A stretch of DNA of 40,206 nt from DATAWZ01 sp036266975 (GTDB lineage Bacteria > Actinomycetota > Thermoleophilia > Solirubrobacterales > Solirubrobacteraceae): NCBI GenBank assembly GCA_036266975.1, contig DATAWZ010000215.1:1-40206 (forward strand), read 5' to 3'. Both the position numbers and the translations under genes were made by a program. A model generated the notes under the pieces. It saw only the letters and a list, made by a program, of their open reading frames with translations. It did not search any database and had not been told where the DNA came from. Shown here piece after piece: positions 23,306 to 30,941 of this stretch; position 1 is the stretch's first letter, and the number at the start of each line of letters is the position of its first letter.

Positions 23306-23910
23306 ATGGAGTCGATGGTCGTGGCCCCCCGGGTCCGCGTCACGCCGCTCGTGAGCCTGCTCGCAGCGGCCAGCGCGAGCGCGAGCGCGCCGGGCAGCTC
23401 GTCGGCGTGCCTGCGGGCCTCCGCCGGTCAGGCCGCCGGGCTGACCTCGCCGGTCCAGATCACGGGCCCCGCGCCCGCCTCGATGCTGGCCCAGTTCGCG
23501 GTGCTGCGCCGTCCGCGGGGGACCGCGGACCTGCTGCCCGAGTTCGCGAACGCCGGCGAGGCCCTCGCCACGGAGCTCGGGAGCTACGACCCCGACACGA
23601 TTCGCCTGCTCGGACCGGGCGAGTGGCTCGTGCTGGGCCGCGCGCCGGTGATCTCGCCGCCGCGCGCGTGCCTGTCGCCCAAGCAGCGCAGGCAACTCCC
23701 GACGATCCTGCGTCGCGGGCGACCTCCAAGCGGATCAAGAAGCTGCTCGCCGCCGGGCAGCGCGCGAGCGAGCGCGCCGTACGCGAGGGCGTGCCGACCT
23801 CCGTGACCTGGCAGTCGGCCACCGGATCGACCCTCTACGTGGTGCACCCGCCGACGATCGGATCGGCCTCGCTGACGCGCCTGCTGGCTCGGGCGCGCCG
23901 GGCGGGCTGA
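23306..23910 (+). pseudogene. Exported hypothetical protein, frameshifted
   Basis: Two overlapping frames together form one protein. The first frame starts at ATG 23306 with a positively charged stretch and a hydrophobic segment (VRVTPLVSLLAAASASASAP) that resembles a signal peptide. It continues through QFAVLRRPRGTADLLPEFAN and RLLGPGEWLVLGRAPVISPP RACLSPKQRRQ. Around 23708-23716 the G/C third-position bias switches to another frame, which carries RATSKRIKKLLAAGQRASER and SVTWQSATGSTLYVVHPPTI to the TGA at 23910. A single-base indel explains it; a sequencing error is as likely as real decay. Family not recognised. It is convergent with the MBL-fold gene, one base apart. Confidence 0.5.
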
Positions 23911-23911
23911 G

Positions 23912-24553
23912 CTACATCTCGAACGCCGTGCGCCCGCCGCAGCGCACGAGGTCCTCGAGCTGGGCGCGGCCGTCGCCGATCACCGCGCCGCCGTGGGCGA
24001 GCAGGACATGCTCGAACTCGAGCTCCTCGAGCGCACGCTCGAACGCGTTGAGCAGCGCCCGCTTGGTCGCCGGCGGGTCGTCCATCAGGGCGTCGGGCAC
24101 GAAGCCGAGCGGGCCCGACTCGCTGTGCAGGTCGCCGCGCACGACGCCGTCGGCGAACAGGACGGCGCGCTGCTCGGTCAGGTACAGCGCCGTCTCGTCC
24201 GGGCACAGCCCGCCGATCTCGAAGGCGACGATCCCGCCGGGGAGCGCCTGCCCGGGGTCGTAGCCGGTGACGGCCTCGCGGTTGGTGAACTCGTGCAGCC
24301 CGCTGCGCGGGGCGTGGACCGTGGCGCCGAAGCGCTCGGCGAAGCGGCCGGCGTCGCGGTAGTGGTGGCGGTTGGAGAGCACGACCACCGCCGGGGGCGC
24401 CGGGCGCCGGGCGAGCCACTCGAGGCCGCCGTCGGGCGGCACGAGCGGATCGATCAGCACGCCGTCGGGCTCGAGCCAGTAGGAGGAGACCTCGGCGCCG
24501 ATGCGGGGGTGGGGCGCGGACCAGTGGACGATCCCGGGGAGCACCTCGTACAT
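23912..24553 (-). CDS. MBL-fold hydrolase-like protein
   Basis: A 213-residue protein with metallo-beta-lactamase fold features: an N-terminal strand pair MYEVLPGIVHWSAPHPRIGA, SSYWLEPDGVLIDPLVPPDG, the metal motif reduced to SNRHHYRDAGRFAERFG (HHxxxD instead of HxHxDH), AVLFADGVVRG, and a late histidine in EHVLLAHGGAVIGDG. The shortened metal motif suggests only one metal or a changed activity. The -10 box TACGAT (24560-24565, minus strand) is 6 nt before the ATG, predicting a leaderless mRNA. Neighbouring acyl-CoA genes suggest a thioester or lactone substrate, but this is weak. Confidence 0.75.
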   Translation of the reverse strand: MYEVLPGIVHWSAPHPRIGAEVSSYWLEPDGVLIDPLVPPDGGLEWLARRPAPPAVVVLSNRHHYRDAGRFAERFGATVHAPRSGLHEFTNREAVTGYDPGQALPGGIVAFEIGGLCPDETALYLTEQRAVLFADGVVRGDLHSESGPLGFVPDALMDDPPATKRALLNAFERALEELEFEHVLLAHGGAVIGDGRAQLEDLVRCGGRTAFEM

Positions 24554-24588
24554 CCCTGCATCGTACGATCGGCCCTCGCCGTTTGCTC

Positions 24589-24615
24589 ACTGACCCCCCA
24601 ATATGAGGGCTCAGT
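24589..24615 (-). terminator. Hairpin after enoyl-CoA hydratase
   Basis: ACTGA (24589-24593) pairs with TCAGT (24611-24615) and CCC with GGG inside, with one bulge and an AT-rich loop (AATATGA). It lies 17 nt beyond the hydratase stop on the minus strand. Short stem and no T-run, so a modest call. Confidence 0.4.
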
Positions 24616-24631
24616 TCACGCACGTCTGTGA

Positions 24632-25384
24632 TCAGCGGCGGTTGAACCGCGGCTCGCGCCGCTCGCGAAAGGCCGCGATGCCCTCCTGGAAGTCGTCGGT
24701 GCTCTGCAGCACGACGATGTGATCGATCGCGTGCCGCCAGGCCTGGGGTGCATTGTCGTTGAGCAGCCGCTTGCCCGCCTCGAGCGCGAGCGGCGCCAGG
24801 CCGGCCATCCGCGTGGCGAGCGCCTCCGCGGCGGCGACGTGCTCGCCCTCGGGGACGACGCGGTTGACGATCCCGGCCAGCCGCGCCTCCCGCGCGTCGA
24901 GCTGCTCGGCGCCGAGCACCATCAGCTTCATCCAGTGCAGGTTGCACTGGGCCAGGCCGCGCGCGATCCCCGGCCCCGGCGTCAGGCCGACGGTCGCCTC
25001 GGGGGTGCCGAAGCGCGCCGTCTCGTCGGCGATGACCACGTCGGCGACCATCGCCAGCTCGCAGCCGCCGCCGAGGGCGAAGCCGTGGACGGCGGCGATC
25101 ACCGGCAGCGGGCACTCCTCGACGGCCTGGAAGGCGCTCATCGCGTCGAGCATGTAGTCGCGCCGGTCGGCCAGGCCGCCGATCGTGGCGAAGTCGTCGA
25201 TGTCGCCGCCGACCGAGAACGAGCGGCCCGCGCCGTGCAGGATCACCGCGCGGACCGCCCCCTCGCCGGCCGCGCGGGCGAGCAGCCCGCGCAGCTCGGC
25301 GTACATCGACCTGACCATCGCGTTGTGCGGGGGCCGATCGAGCGTGATCCACGCGATCGGCCCCGCCACGCGGTACTCGAGCAT
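24632..25384 (-). CDS. Enoyl-CoA hydratase/isomerase family protein
   Basis: Crotonase-fold enzyme of 250 residues that hydrates a 2-enoyl-CoA or carries out a related reaction. It has LDRPPHNAMVRSMYAELRGL, the oxyanion segment GRSFSVGGDIDDFA, and both glutamates of true hydratases: GGGCELAM and TPEATVGLTPGPG. The ending DFQEGIAAFRERREPRFNRR is the usual helix of the family. The ATG overlaps the TGA of the aldehyde dehydrogenase by one base (TGATG), so both are coupled in one operon running away from the CAACC/GGTTG operator. The substrate chain is unknown. Confidence 0.92.
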   Translation of the reverse strand: MLEYRVAGPIAWITLDRPPHNAMVRSMYAELRGLLARAAGEGAVRAVILHGAGRSFSVGGDIDDFATIGGLADRRDYMLDAMSAFQAVEECPLPVIAAVHGFALGGGCELAMVADVVIADETARFGTPEATVGLTPGPGIARGLAQCNLHWMKLMVLGAEQLDAREARLAGIVNRVVPEGEHVAAAEALATRMAGLAPLALEAGKRLLNDNAPQAWRHAIDHIVVLQSTDDFQEGIAAFRERREPRFNRR

Positions 25385-26928
25385 CAGTGCCCGAGCAGGA
25401 TCCCGTACACCGGCCGATCGCCGCTGCCGGTGAGGTCGAGGTGCATGTGCTTGATCTCGGTGAACGCCTCCAGGCCCTGGATCCCGAACTCGCGCCCCAT
25501 GCCGCTGTTCTTGTAGCCGCCGAACGGCGCCAGCGGAGAGACCATGTGGTGGTCGTTGATCCACACCGTCCCGGCCCGCAGCCGCTTGCCCATGCTGATC
25601 GCGCGGGCGTTGCTCGTGGTCCACACCGTGGCGCTCAGGCCGTACTCGGTGTCGTTGGCGATCCGCAGCGCATCCTCCTCGTCGCGGTAGCGGATGACCG
25701 CGAGCACCGGCCCGAAGACCTCGCCCTGCGCGATGTCCATGTCGTTCGTGACGTCGTCGAGGATCGTGGGCTGCACCCAGAAGCCGGGGCCGAGGTCGGG
25801 CCGCTCGCCGCCGTAGGCCACCGTCGCCCCCTCCGCGCGGGCGCCGGCGATGCACGCCTCGACCTTGTCGCGCTGGGCGGCGGAGACGACCGGCCCGAAG
25901 TCGGTGTCCGGGCTCATCGGGTCGCCGATCACCAGCGTGCGGCAGCGGTCGATCAGTCGTTGCACGACCTCGTCGTGCAACGACTCGGGAACGAGCAGCC
26001 GCGATCCGGAGATGCACGCCTGGCCACTCTGCCAGAGGAATCCCCAGATCATCCCGTCGATCGCGTAGCCCAGGTCGACGTCGTCGAGCACGATCGCCGG
26101 GCCCTTGCCGCCGAGCTCGAGCGTGACCCGCGAGAGGTTCGGCGCGGCGGCCGCGAGCACGCGGCGCCCGGTCTCGGCCGACCCGGTGAAGCTGATCTTG
26201 TCGACCAGCGGGTGGCGGGTCAGCGCCGGGCCCGCCTCGGTGTCCCCGAAGAGCAGGTGGAAGACGCCCTTGGGGATGTCGGGGTCGGCGTCGATCGCCC
26301 GGGCGAGCGCCGCGCAGCCCAGCGAGCAGAACGGCGAGGGCTTGAGCACGACGGCGTTGCCGGTGACCAGCGCGCACATCGTCTTGTACAGGCCCAGGAA
26401 GTAGCCGGCGTTCGACGGCGGCAGCGCGGCGACGACGCCGACCGGCTCGCGGCGCAGGTAGTTCGCGCTCACCGTCGGGGCCTCCTCGAGCGGCAGGCCG
26501 ACGAACTGGTCGGTCGGCGCCTGGGCGATGTTGGCGCGGACGAAGCCGGGCGCGCCCATCGCGTGAAAACCCATCGCGTTGCGCAGCGTCATGCCGCCGC
26601 CTGCCACCTCCATCGAGCCGATCTGCTGGGCCTGGCCGTCGAGCACGTCGAGGACGCGCCCGAGGATCGCCACGCGCTCGGCGACCGGGCGCTGGGCCCA
26701 CTGGCCCTCGCCCTGGGCGAACGCGTCCGCGGCGGCCTTGACCGCGCGCTCGACGTCGGCCGCGCCGGCGTCGGCCAGCGTGCCGATCTGGCGCTCGTTG
26801 GCCGGGTTGACGATCGGGAGCGTGCGGCCGGACTGCGCAGCGCACCACTCCCCGTCGATCAGCATCCGCTGGTCGCCGACCTCGATTCCCGCGGCCTCGG
26901 TGGCGCCCATCGTGACGGTGTCGCTCAT
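25384..26928 (-). CDS. Aldehyde dehydrogenase family protein
   Basis: NAD(P)-dependent oxidation of an aldehyde to its acid, 514 residues. It contains the N-terminal IDGEWCAAQSGRTLPIVNPA, the cofactor segment VVLKPSPFCSLGCAALA, GSAETGRRVLAAAAPNLSRV, the general-base motif VTLELGGKGPAIV, the catalytic cysteine in WQSGQACISGSRL, and EVFGPVLAVIRYRDEEDALR. The usual PWNFP loop reads PPSNAGYF, keeping the asparagine but altering the pocket. ATG 26928 has a strong ribosome site GGAGGGAGAG. The minus-strand -10 TACCGT (26958-26963) and the operator at 26970-26983 place it under the same control as the divergent VOC-TetR pair. Confidence 0.92.
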   Translation of the reverse strand: MSDTVTMGATEAAGIEVGDQRMLIDGEWCAAQSGRTLPIVNPANERQIGTLADAGAADVERAVKAAADAFAQGEGQWAQRPVAERVAILGRVLDVLDGQAQQIGSMEVAGGGMTLRNAMGFHAMGAPGFVRANIAQAPTDQFVGLPLEEAPTVSANYLRREPVGVVAALPPSNAGYFLGLYKTMCALVTGNAVVLKPSPFCSLGCAALARAIDADPDIPKGVFHLLFGDTEAGPALTRHPLVDKISFTGSAETGRRVLAAAAPNLSRVTLELGGKGPAIVLDDVDLGYAIDGMIWGFLWQSGQACISGSRLLVPESLHDEVVQRLIDRCRTLVIGDPMSPDTDFGPVVSAAQRDKVEACIAGARAEGATVAYGGERPDLGPGFWVQPTILDDVTNDMDIAQGEVFGPVLAVIRYRDEEDALRIANDTEYGLSATVWTTSNARAISMGKRLRAGTVWINDHHMVSPLAPFGGYKNSGMGREFGIQGLEAFTEIKHMHLDLTGSGDRPVYGILLGH

Positions 26929-26957
26929 TGCTCTCCCTCCTCGTCGCAGGTGGGGCC

Positions 26958-26990
26958 ACGGTAGACGATCAACCCTACGGTTGGTAGATT
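26958..26990. promoter_or_regulatory. Divergent promoters around CAACC-N4-GGTTG operator
   Basis: CAACCCTACGGTTG (26970-26983) followed by G and TAGATT (26985-26990) points to the VOC gene, whose GTG is only 7 nt further, so that mRNA should be leaderless. On the minus strand TACCGT (26958-26963) serves the aldehyde dehydrogenase. The operator plus GTAGANT is the same as at 7742-7762. Confidence 0.75.
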
Positions 26991-26997
26991 TTTTCGC

Positions 26998-27474
26998 GTG
27001 CCGTCTGGGCCTTTCGCACACGTCTGCATCCTCGTCCACGACCTCGATCGAGCCATCGAGGACTGGTCGAAGATCCTCGGCGTGCTCGATCCGCAGCAAC
27101 TCGAGGAGCGGATCGTGCGCTACGACGCCTTCGAGGGCGGCGACGACCAGATGGCCTGGGCGACGTTCGTCTCCCACGGCGGCTGCGAGATCCAGTTCAT
27201 GCAGCCGTCGCCGGACACGCCGCTCGGTCGCCGCCTGGCCAAGGTCGGCGAGCACGTCCATCATCTGTGCTTCACGACCGACGACCCCGAGGACGCCGCG
27301 CGCCGTCTGGCCGAGCGGGGCCTGACCACGGGACAGATCAGCGAGGATCCGACGATGCCCTGGCAGCGCTGGACGTGGGTGATGCCCGACAGCGCGCACG
27401 GCACGCTGGTCGAGATCGCCCGGCCCTACCGCGCCGTGGACGGGCGCTGGGTCGACGGATCGGCGAGCGACTGA
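26998..27474 (+). CDS. VOC-family (methylmalonyl-CoA epimerase-like) protein
   Basis: Vicinal-oxygen-chelate protein of 158 residues with two beta-alpha-beta-beta-beta modules. Candidate metal ligands sit at the expected places: H8 (PFAHVCILVHDLDRAIEDWS), E64 (GGCEIQF), H88 (GEHVHHLCFTTDD) and E139 (GTLVEIARPY). The opening resembles methylmalonyl-CoA epimerases, which would suit acyl-CoA catabolism here, but glyoxalase- or dioxygenase-like roles are not excluded. GTG 26998 follows a TAGATT -10 box by 7 nt, so it is leaderless. The TetR gene starts 1 nt after its stop, so the two are one operon under the shared operator. Confidence 0.8.
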   Translation: MPSGPFAHVCILVHDLDRAIEDWSKILGVLDPQQLEERIVRYDAFEGGDDQMAWATFVSHGGCEIQFMQPSPDTPLGRRLAKVGEHVHHLCFTTDDPEDAARRLAERGLTTGQISEDPTMPWQRWTWVMPDSAHGTLVEIARPYRAVDGRWVDGSASD

Positions 27475-27475
27475 C

Positions 27476-28138
27476 GTGGCCAGCACCCCGGCCCGCGGAC
27501 GTCGGCGTGAGGCCGGCGAGCGCCGGCGCGGCGACGCGCGCACGACCGCCGGCGGCCAGGACAAGCGCCGCAACCGCGAGGTCGTCGACGCCGCCGCGCG
27601 GGTCTTCCACGAGCGCGGCTACGCGGACTCCTCGGTGCAGGACGTCGCCGACGAGCTGGGGATCCTCAAGGGCAGCCTCTACTACTACATCCGCACCAAG
27701 GAGGATCTCCTCTACTGGCTGCTCGAGGAGGTCCACGAGGAGGTCGAGAAGATCCTCGAGGACGTCGCCGCGATCGAGGACCTCGGGGCGCTGGAGCGCC
27801 TGGGGGAGTACATCCGCCGCCAGACGCTGCACAACGCGGCCAACCTGATCAAGATCTCGGTCTACTACCACGACGCCGAGCAGCTCAGCGGCGAGCGCCG
27901 GGCCGACATCGCCCGCCGTCGCCGGGTGCACGAGCGCTTCGTGATCGGCCAGATCGCCGCCGCCCAGGAGCAGGGCGAAGTCCCCGCCGACGCCGACCCG
28001 CGCCTGCTGGCCAACTTCGTCTTCGCCAACGTCATCTGGATCTACCGCTGGTACCGAACCGGGGGGCGCCTGCGCCGCGAGCAGCTCGCCGAGCACACCG
28101 TGCGCTACGTCCTGGCCGGCCTGCGCCAGCACCCTTGA
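27476..28138 (+). CDS. TetR-family regulator, KstR2-like
   Basis: Repressor of 220 residues. After a disordered basic N-terminus (about 1-30) comes the HTH REVVDAAARVFHERGYADSS VQDVADELGILKGSLYYYI, whose ILKGSLYYY helix is close to ILSGSLYHH of KstR2. The C-terminal part (AANLIKISVYYHDAEQLSGE, FANVIWIYRWYRTGGRLRRE QLAEHTVRYVLAGL) also matches KstR2-type acyl-CoA-sensing regulators, including the WYRxGG motif. GTG 27476 lies 1 nt after the VOC gene stop. The CAACC-N4-GGTTG sites at 7742 and 26970, and the variant at 32141, are the natural candidates for its operators; the inducer would be a pathway CoA ester. Confidence 0.88.
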   Translation: MASTPARGRRREAGERRRGDARTTAGGQDKRRNREVVDAAARVFHERGYADSSVQDVADELGILKGSLYYYIRTKEDLLYWLLEEVHEEVEKILEDVAAIEDLGALERLGEYIRRQTLHNAANLIKISVYYHDAEQLSGERRADIARRRRVHERFVIGQIAAAQEQGEVPADADPRLLANFVFANVIWIYRWYRTGGRLRREQLAEHTVRYVLAGLRQHP

Positions 28139-28156
28139 CCGCTACGCTGCCGGCGG

Positions 28157-28531
28157 GTGGACTCCCCGGCCGAGCGCGTCGCGCACTTCATGTCCTCGCT
28201 CGAGACCCCGGTGCGCGAGGTCGCGCCGGGGGAATGGGGCCTGGGGCTCCAGGCCGCCGGCTATCCGCTCGACATCGGCGTGGCCATCAAGGGCAGCCTG
28301 CTGCGCGCCCAGGCCGTGGTCCTGCCGCCGGGGGTGATCGACCCCCACCAGCTGCTGTATTGGAACCGCCAGGCGCCGCTGGTGTGCTTCGCCGAGAACC
28401 GCGCCGGCGAGGTCTTCGTGTGCGGCGAGCTGCCGCTCGAGTCGCTGGACCCCGAGACGCTCGACCGCTTCCTCGGGCTGCTGCTCGCGAGCGCGGTCCG
28501 CGCACGGGAGTTCGCGATCGAGAACGCGTGA
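28157..28531 (+). CDS. YbjN/secretion-chaperone-like small protein
   Basis: A 124-residue acidic protein without membrane segments. The alternating pattern MDSPAERVAHFMSSLETPVR, WGLGLQAAGYPLDIGVAIKG, LLRAQAVVLPPGVIDPHQLL YWNR, CFAENRAGEVFVCGELPLES LDPETLDRFLGLLLASAV recalls the alpha-beta fold of YbjN and type III secretion chaperone-like proteins, which are common cytosolic small proteins of unclear function in actinobacteria. The GTG at 28157 is 18 nt after the TetR stop and follows TACGCT at about 28143-28148, giving a possible nearly leaderless mRNA. A stop just before the CYTH remnant suggests the two were once one operon. Assignment is tentative. Confidence 0.6.
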   Translation: MDSPAERVAHFMSSLETPVREVAPGEWGLGLQAAGYPLDIGVAIKGSLLRAQAVVLPPGVIDPHQLLYWNRQAPLVCFAENRAGEVFVCGELPLESLDPETLDRFLGLLLASAVRAREFAIENA

Positions 28532-28532
28532 G

Positions 28533-28916
28533 ATGGACCCGCGCCGCAACGTCGAGCTCAAGGCGCGCGATCCGGACCCGGCCCGCTCGCTGGCCACCTG
28601 CCTGCAGCTCGGCGCGGTCGACCATGGCGAGCGCGGGCAGCGCGACACCTACTTCCACGTGCCCCGCGGACGGCTGAAGCTCCGCGAGGAGCGCCCGGGC
28701 GAGCCGCACGTGGTCCACTACGAGCGTTCCGATGAGCCCAGGAGCGTGAGAGCCGCTATCGGATCGTTCCGGTGATGGGGGTTGAGGTGATGTGCGATCT
28801 CCTCACCGCTGCCCTGGGCGTTGCGCGCCGAGCATGACCTCGTGCGCCAGCTCCGCGATGCACTGCAGATCACCGAGGCGAGGCTCGTCGCCTCCGGCGA
28901 TGCGTCGCTAGGGTAG
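28533..28916 (+). pseudogene. CYTH-domain phosphatase/cyclase remnant
   Basis: The first frame has the CYTH signature RRNVELKARDPDPARSLATC (ExExK-like start), then RQRDTYFHVP-like QRDTYFHVPRGRLKLREERP and HVVHYERSDEP, typical of triphosphate-binding CYTH enzymes. At about 28742-28750 the frame slips by one base: continuing in the next frame gives ESRYRIVPVMGVEVMCDLLT AALGVAR. A third frame then supplies the family's C-terminal helix (EHDLVRQLRDALQITEARLV ASGDASLG) to TAG 28916. Against a normal ~180-200 residues the middle (about 60-70 residues, including the second set of charged strands) is missing. So it carries frameshifts and an internal deletion and is not functional. Confidence 0.7.
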
Positions 28917-28924
28917 ACAGGGCG

Positions 28925-29479
28925 ATGCGGCTGATAACCGAGGGACAGACGGTCGAGCTGGTGCCCGAGCGCTGGCGCGCGCTGCTGCCCTGGAGCATGG
29001 CCCCGTTCGTCCTCTTGTTCGGGGTGATCTCACTGGAGCTGTTCTTCAGCGCCCAGCACCACGCCAGCCAGGGCGTCGGCGTTCTGATGGCCGCGGCGAT
29101 TGCCGCCCTGATCGGCCTCGGGGTGCGCACGATGGTCAACTGGCGGCTCGAGATCTCTCCCGCCGCCCTGCTGTTCGTGCGCGCGGGGCTGCGCCCGCGC
29201 CGGATCCCGCGCTCGGCGATCGGCTCGCTGCGGCTGATCCCGGCCCGGAGCGGCGAGAGCCTGGCCGTGCTCGCGACCGACGGGCGGCTGCTGCTCGTCC
29301 TCGGCGGCCAGGTCCCGAGCGAGACCTGGCAGGAGATGCTCGGGCAGGCGGGGATGAGCGCGGCGCCGATGTCGGTCGCGGACCTGCGCTCGGTCCAGCG
29401 CGAGCAGGCGGCTAGCCGCCGAGCCCGCGCGCTGAGACCCGCGGCCGACTCCCCCACGCAAACTCGATCGCCGCGGTGA
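28925..29479 (+). CDS. Two-helix membrane protein
   Basis: A 184-residue protein. A short N-terminal cytosolic segment is followed by two transmembrane helices at about 22-42 (LPWSMAPFVLLFGVISLELF) and 52-70 (VGVLMAAAIAALIGLGVRTM), then a soluble domain (RLEISPAALLFVRAGLRPRR IPRSAIGSLRLIPARSGESL AVLATDGRLLLVL) whose strand pattern resembles bacterial PH-like domains. The basic C-terminal tail overlaps the 3' end of the acyl-CoA carboxylase gene on the other strand by 68 nt. A TAGGGT/TAGACA box lies directly upstream of ATG 28925, so it is probably leaderless. Family not firmly recognised. Confidence 0.65.
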   Translation: MRLITEGQTVELVPERWRALLPWSMAPFVLLFGVISLELFFSAQHHASQGVGVLMAAAIAALIGLGVRTMVNWRLEISPAALLFVRAGLRPRRIPRSAIGSLRLIPARSGESLAVLATDGRLLLVLGGQVPSETWQEMLGQAGMSAAPMSVADLRSVQREQAASRRARALRPAADSPTQTRSPR

Positions 29480-30941
29480 TGACCGCCCGCGTGCGCGCGG
29501 GGTCGATCACGTCGTCGAGCAGCAGGTTGGCCGCCGCCTCCCACGGCTGGGACTCCGCCGCCCACTCGGCTTCGAGCTCGGCTGCGCGCGGCTCGCGCTC
29601 GGCCTCGGGCAGCGCCTCCAGCGTGCGCCGGTAGACCGTCCGCACGCCGGTGTCCGGCGCCATGAATCCGAGCTCGGCGCCGGGCCAGGCGACGAGCAGG
29701 TCGGGGTTCACCGGCCGACCGCCGAGGGCGAAGTGCCCGCCGCCGTAGGCCTTGCGCACGATCACGGCGACCTTGGGCACCTTGACCTTGGAGAGCAGGG
29801 CGACGACCGCCTCGTAGGCGGCGAGGATCCCGCCGCGCTCGGCCTCGCGGCCGATCATCAGCCCGGGCACGTCCTGCACGAAGACGAGCGGGATGTTGAA
29901 CGTGTCGCACAGCACGGCGAAGCGAGCTTCCTTGTTCAGCGCCGGGACGTCCATGACGCCGGCGCGATGCATCGGCTGGCTGGCGACCATGCCGACGACC
30001 TGGCCCTCGATTCGGGCCAGCGCGGCGATCACGCTGCGCCCGTAGCGCTCGCCCCACACGAACAGCGAGTCGGCGTCGACGATGCCCTCGAGCACGTTGC
30101 GCATGTCGTAGCCCCGGCGCGGCTCGGCCGGGACGAGCGCGGCGAGCGTGTCCGGGGCGCGCGCGGGCTGGGCCGCGGGGGCGACCGGGGCCGGGAGCGC
30201 CGCCGAGTCCGGCAGATAGGACAGAAAGCGCCGCAGCGCGTCGAGTGCCTGGAGCTCGCCGTCGACGACCAGGTGAGCGCTGCCGTTGGTCTCGTGGGCG
30301 ACCGCCGGGCCGCCGAGCTCCTCGGCGGCGACGTCCTCGCCGATCGCCCCGCGGATGACCGGCGGGCCCGACAGCGCGAGCGCGGCGTCGCGGCGCATGA
30401 CGACCAGGTCGGCGAGCGCGGCGTGCAGCGCGGCGTCCCCGTAGCTCGGGCCGAGCGCGGCGGTGAGCCGGGGCACGGCCGGGCAGCCGTCGGGCGACTG
30501 CAGGAACGTGTCGAAGTCGAACGGGACGCCGGAGAAGCGCCAGCCGAGCAGGTCGGGCATCCGCCCGCCGTCGTTGTCGGACAGGAAGACGATCGGCAGC
30601 CCGCGCTCGCCCGCCCAGCGCGCCATGCGGCCCTGTTTGCGCATGTTCACCGGCGCGGTCGTGCCGGCCAGCGTGGTGGCGTCGATCGCCACCACGCAGA
30701 CCTTGCGTCCGTCGATGCGGGCCAGGCCGGTGACGATCGCATCGCCGGGCGAGGGCTCGGAGCGGCGGATCTCCGGCAGCGCGAGCAGCCCGACCTCCAT
30801 GAACGAGCCCTCGTCGACGAGGGCGTCGATCCGCTCGCGGGCGGTCAGGCGGCCGGACGCGTGGTGGCGCTCGATGCGCTCGGGCCCGCCCATGGCCAGC
30901 GCCTGCGCGCGGCGGCGCTCGAGCTCGTCGAGCGTGCTCAA
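29412..30941 (-). CDS. Acyl-CoA carboxylase carboxyltransferase (beta) subunit
   Basis: Crotonase-fold carboxyltransferase that moves CO2 from carboxybiotin to an acyl-CoA, 509 residues. It has the N-terminal LDELERRRAQALAMGGPERI ERHHASGRLTARERIDALVD, LAGTTAPVNMRKQGRMARWA, the C-terminal VWGERYGRSVIAALARIEGQ, MDVPALNKEARFAVLCDTFN IPLVFVQDVPGLMIGREAER, and KAYGGGHFALGG plus AELGFMAPDTGVRTVYRRTL. Substrate could be propionyl-, methylcrotonyl- or another acyl-CoA. The start is TTG 30941, which overlaps the TGA of the dehydrogenase gene and follows GAGGTCC; the next internal starts cut conserved sequence. No alpha subunit is linked, so the biotin carboxylase/carrier at 7.8-9.6 kb or another copy must serve it. 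It overlaps the membrane protein gene at its 3' end. Confidence 0.92.
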   Translation of the reverse strand: MSTLDELERRRAQALAMGGPERIERHHASGRLTARERIDALVDEGSFMEVGLLALPEIRRSEPSPGDAIVTGLARIDGRKVCVVAIDATTLAGTTAPVNMRKQGRMARWAGERGLPIVFLSDNDGGRMPDLLGWRFSGVPFDFDTFLQSPDGCPAVPRLTAALGPSYGDAALHAALADLVVMRRDAALALSGPPVIRGAIGEDVAAEELGGPAVAHETNGSAHLVVDGELQALDALRRFLSYLPDSAALPAPVAPAAQPARAPDTLAALVPAEPRRGYDMRNVLEGIVDADSLFVWGERYGRSVIAALARIEGQVVGMVASQPMHRAGVMDVPALNKEARFAVLCDTFNIPLVFVQDVPGLMIGREAERGGILAAYEAVVALLSKVKVPKVAVIVRKAYGGGHFALGGRPVNPDLLVAWPGAELGFMAPDTGVRTVYRRTLEALPEAEREPRAAELEAEWAAESQPWEAAANLLLDDVIDPARTRAVITAAIEFAWGSRPRVSARGLGG

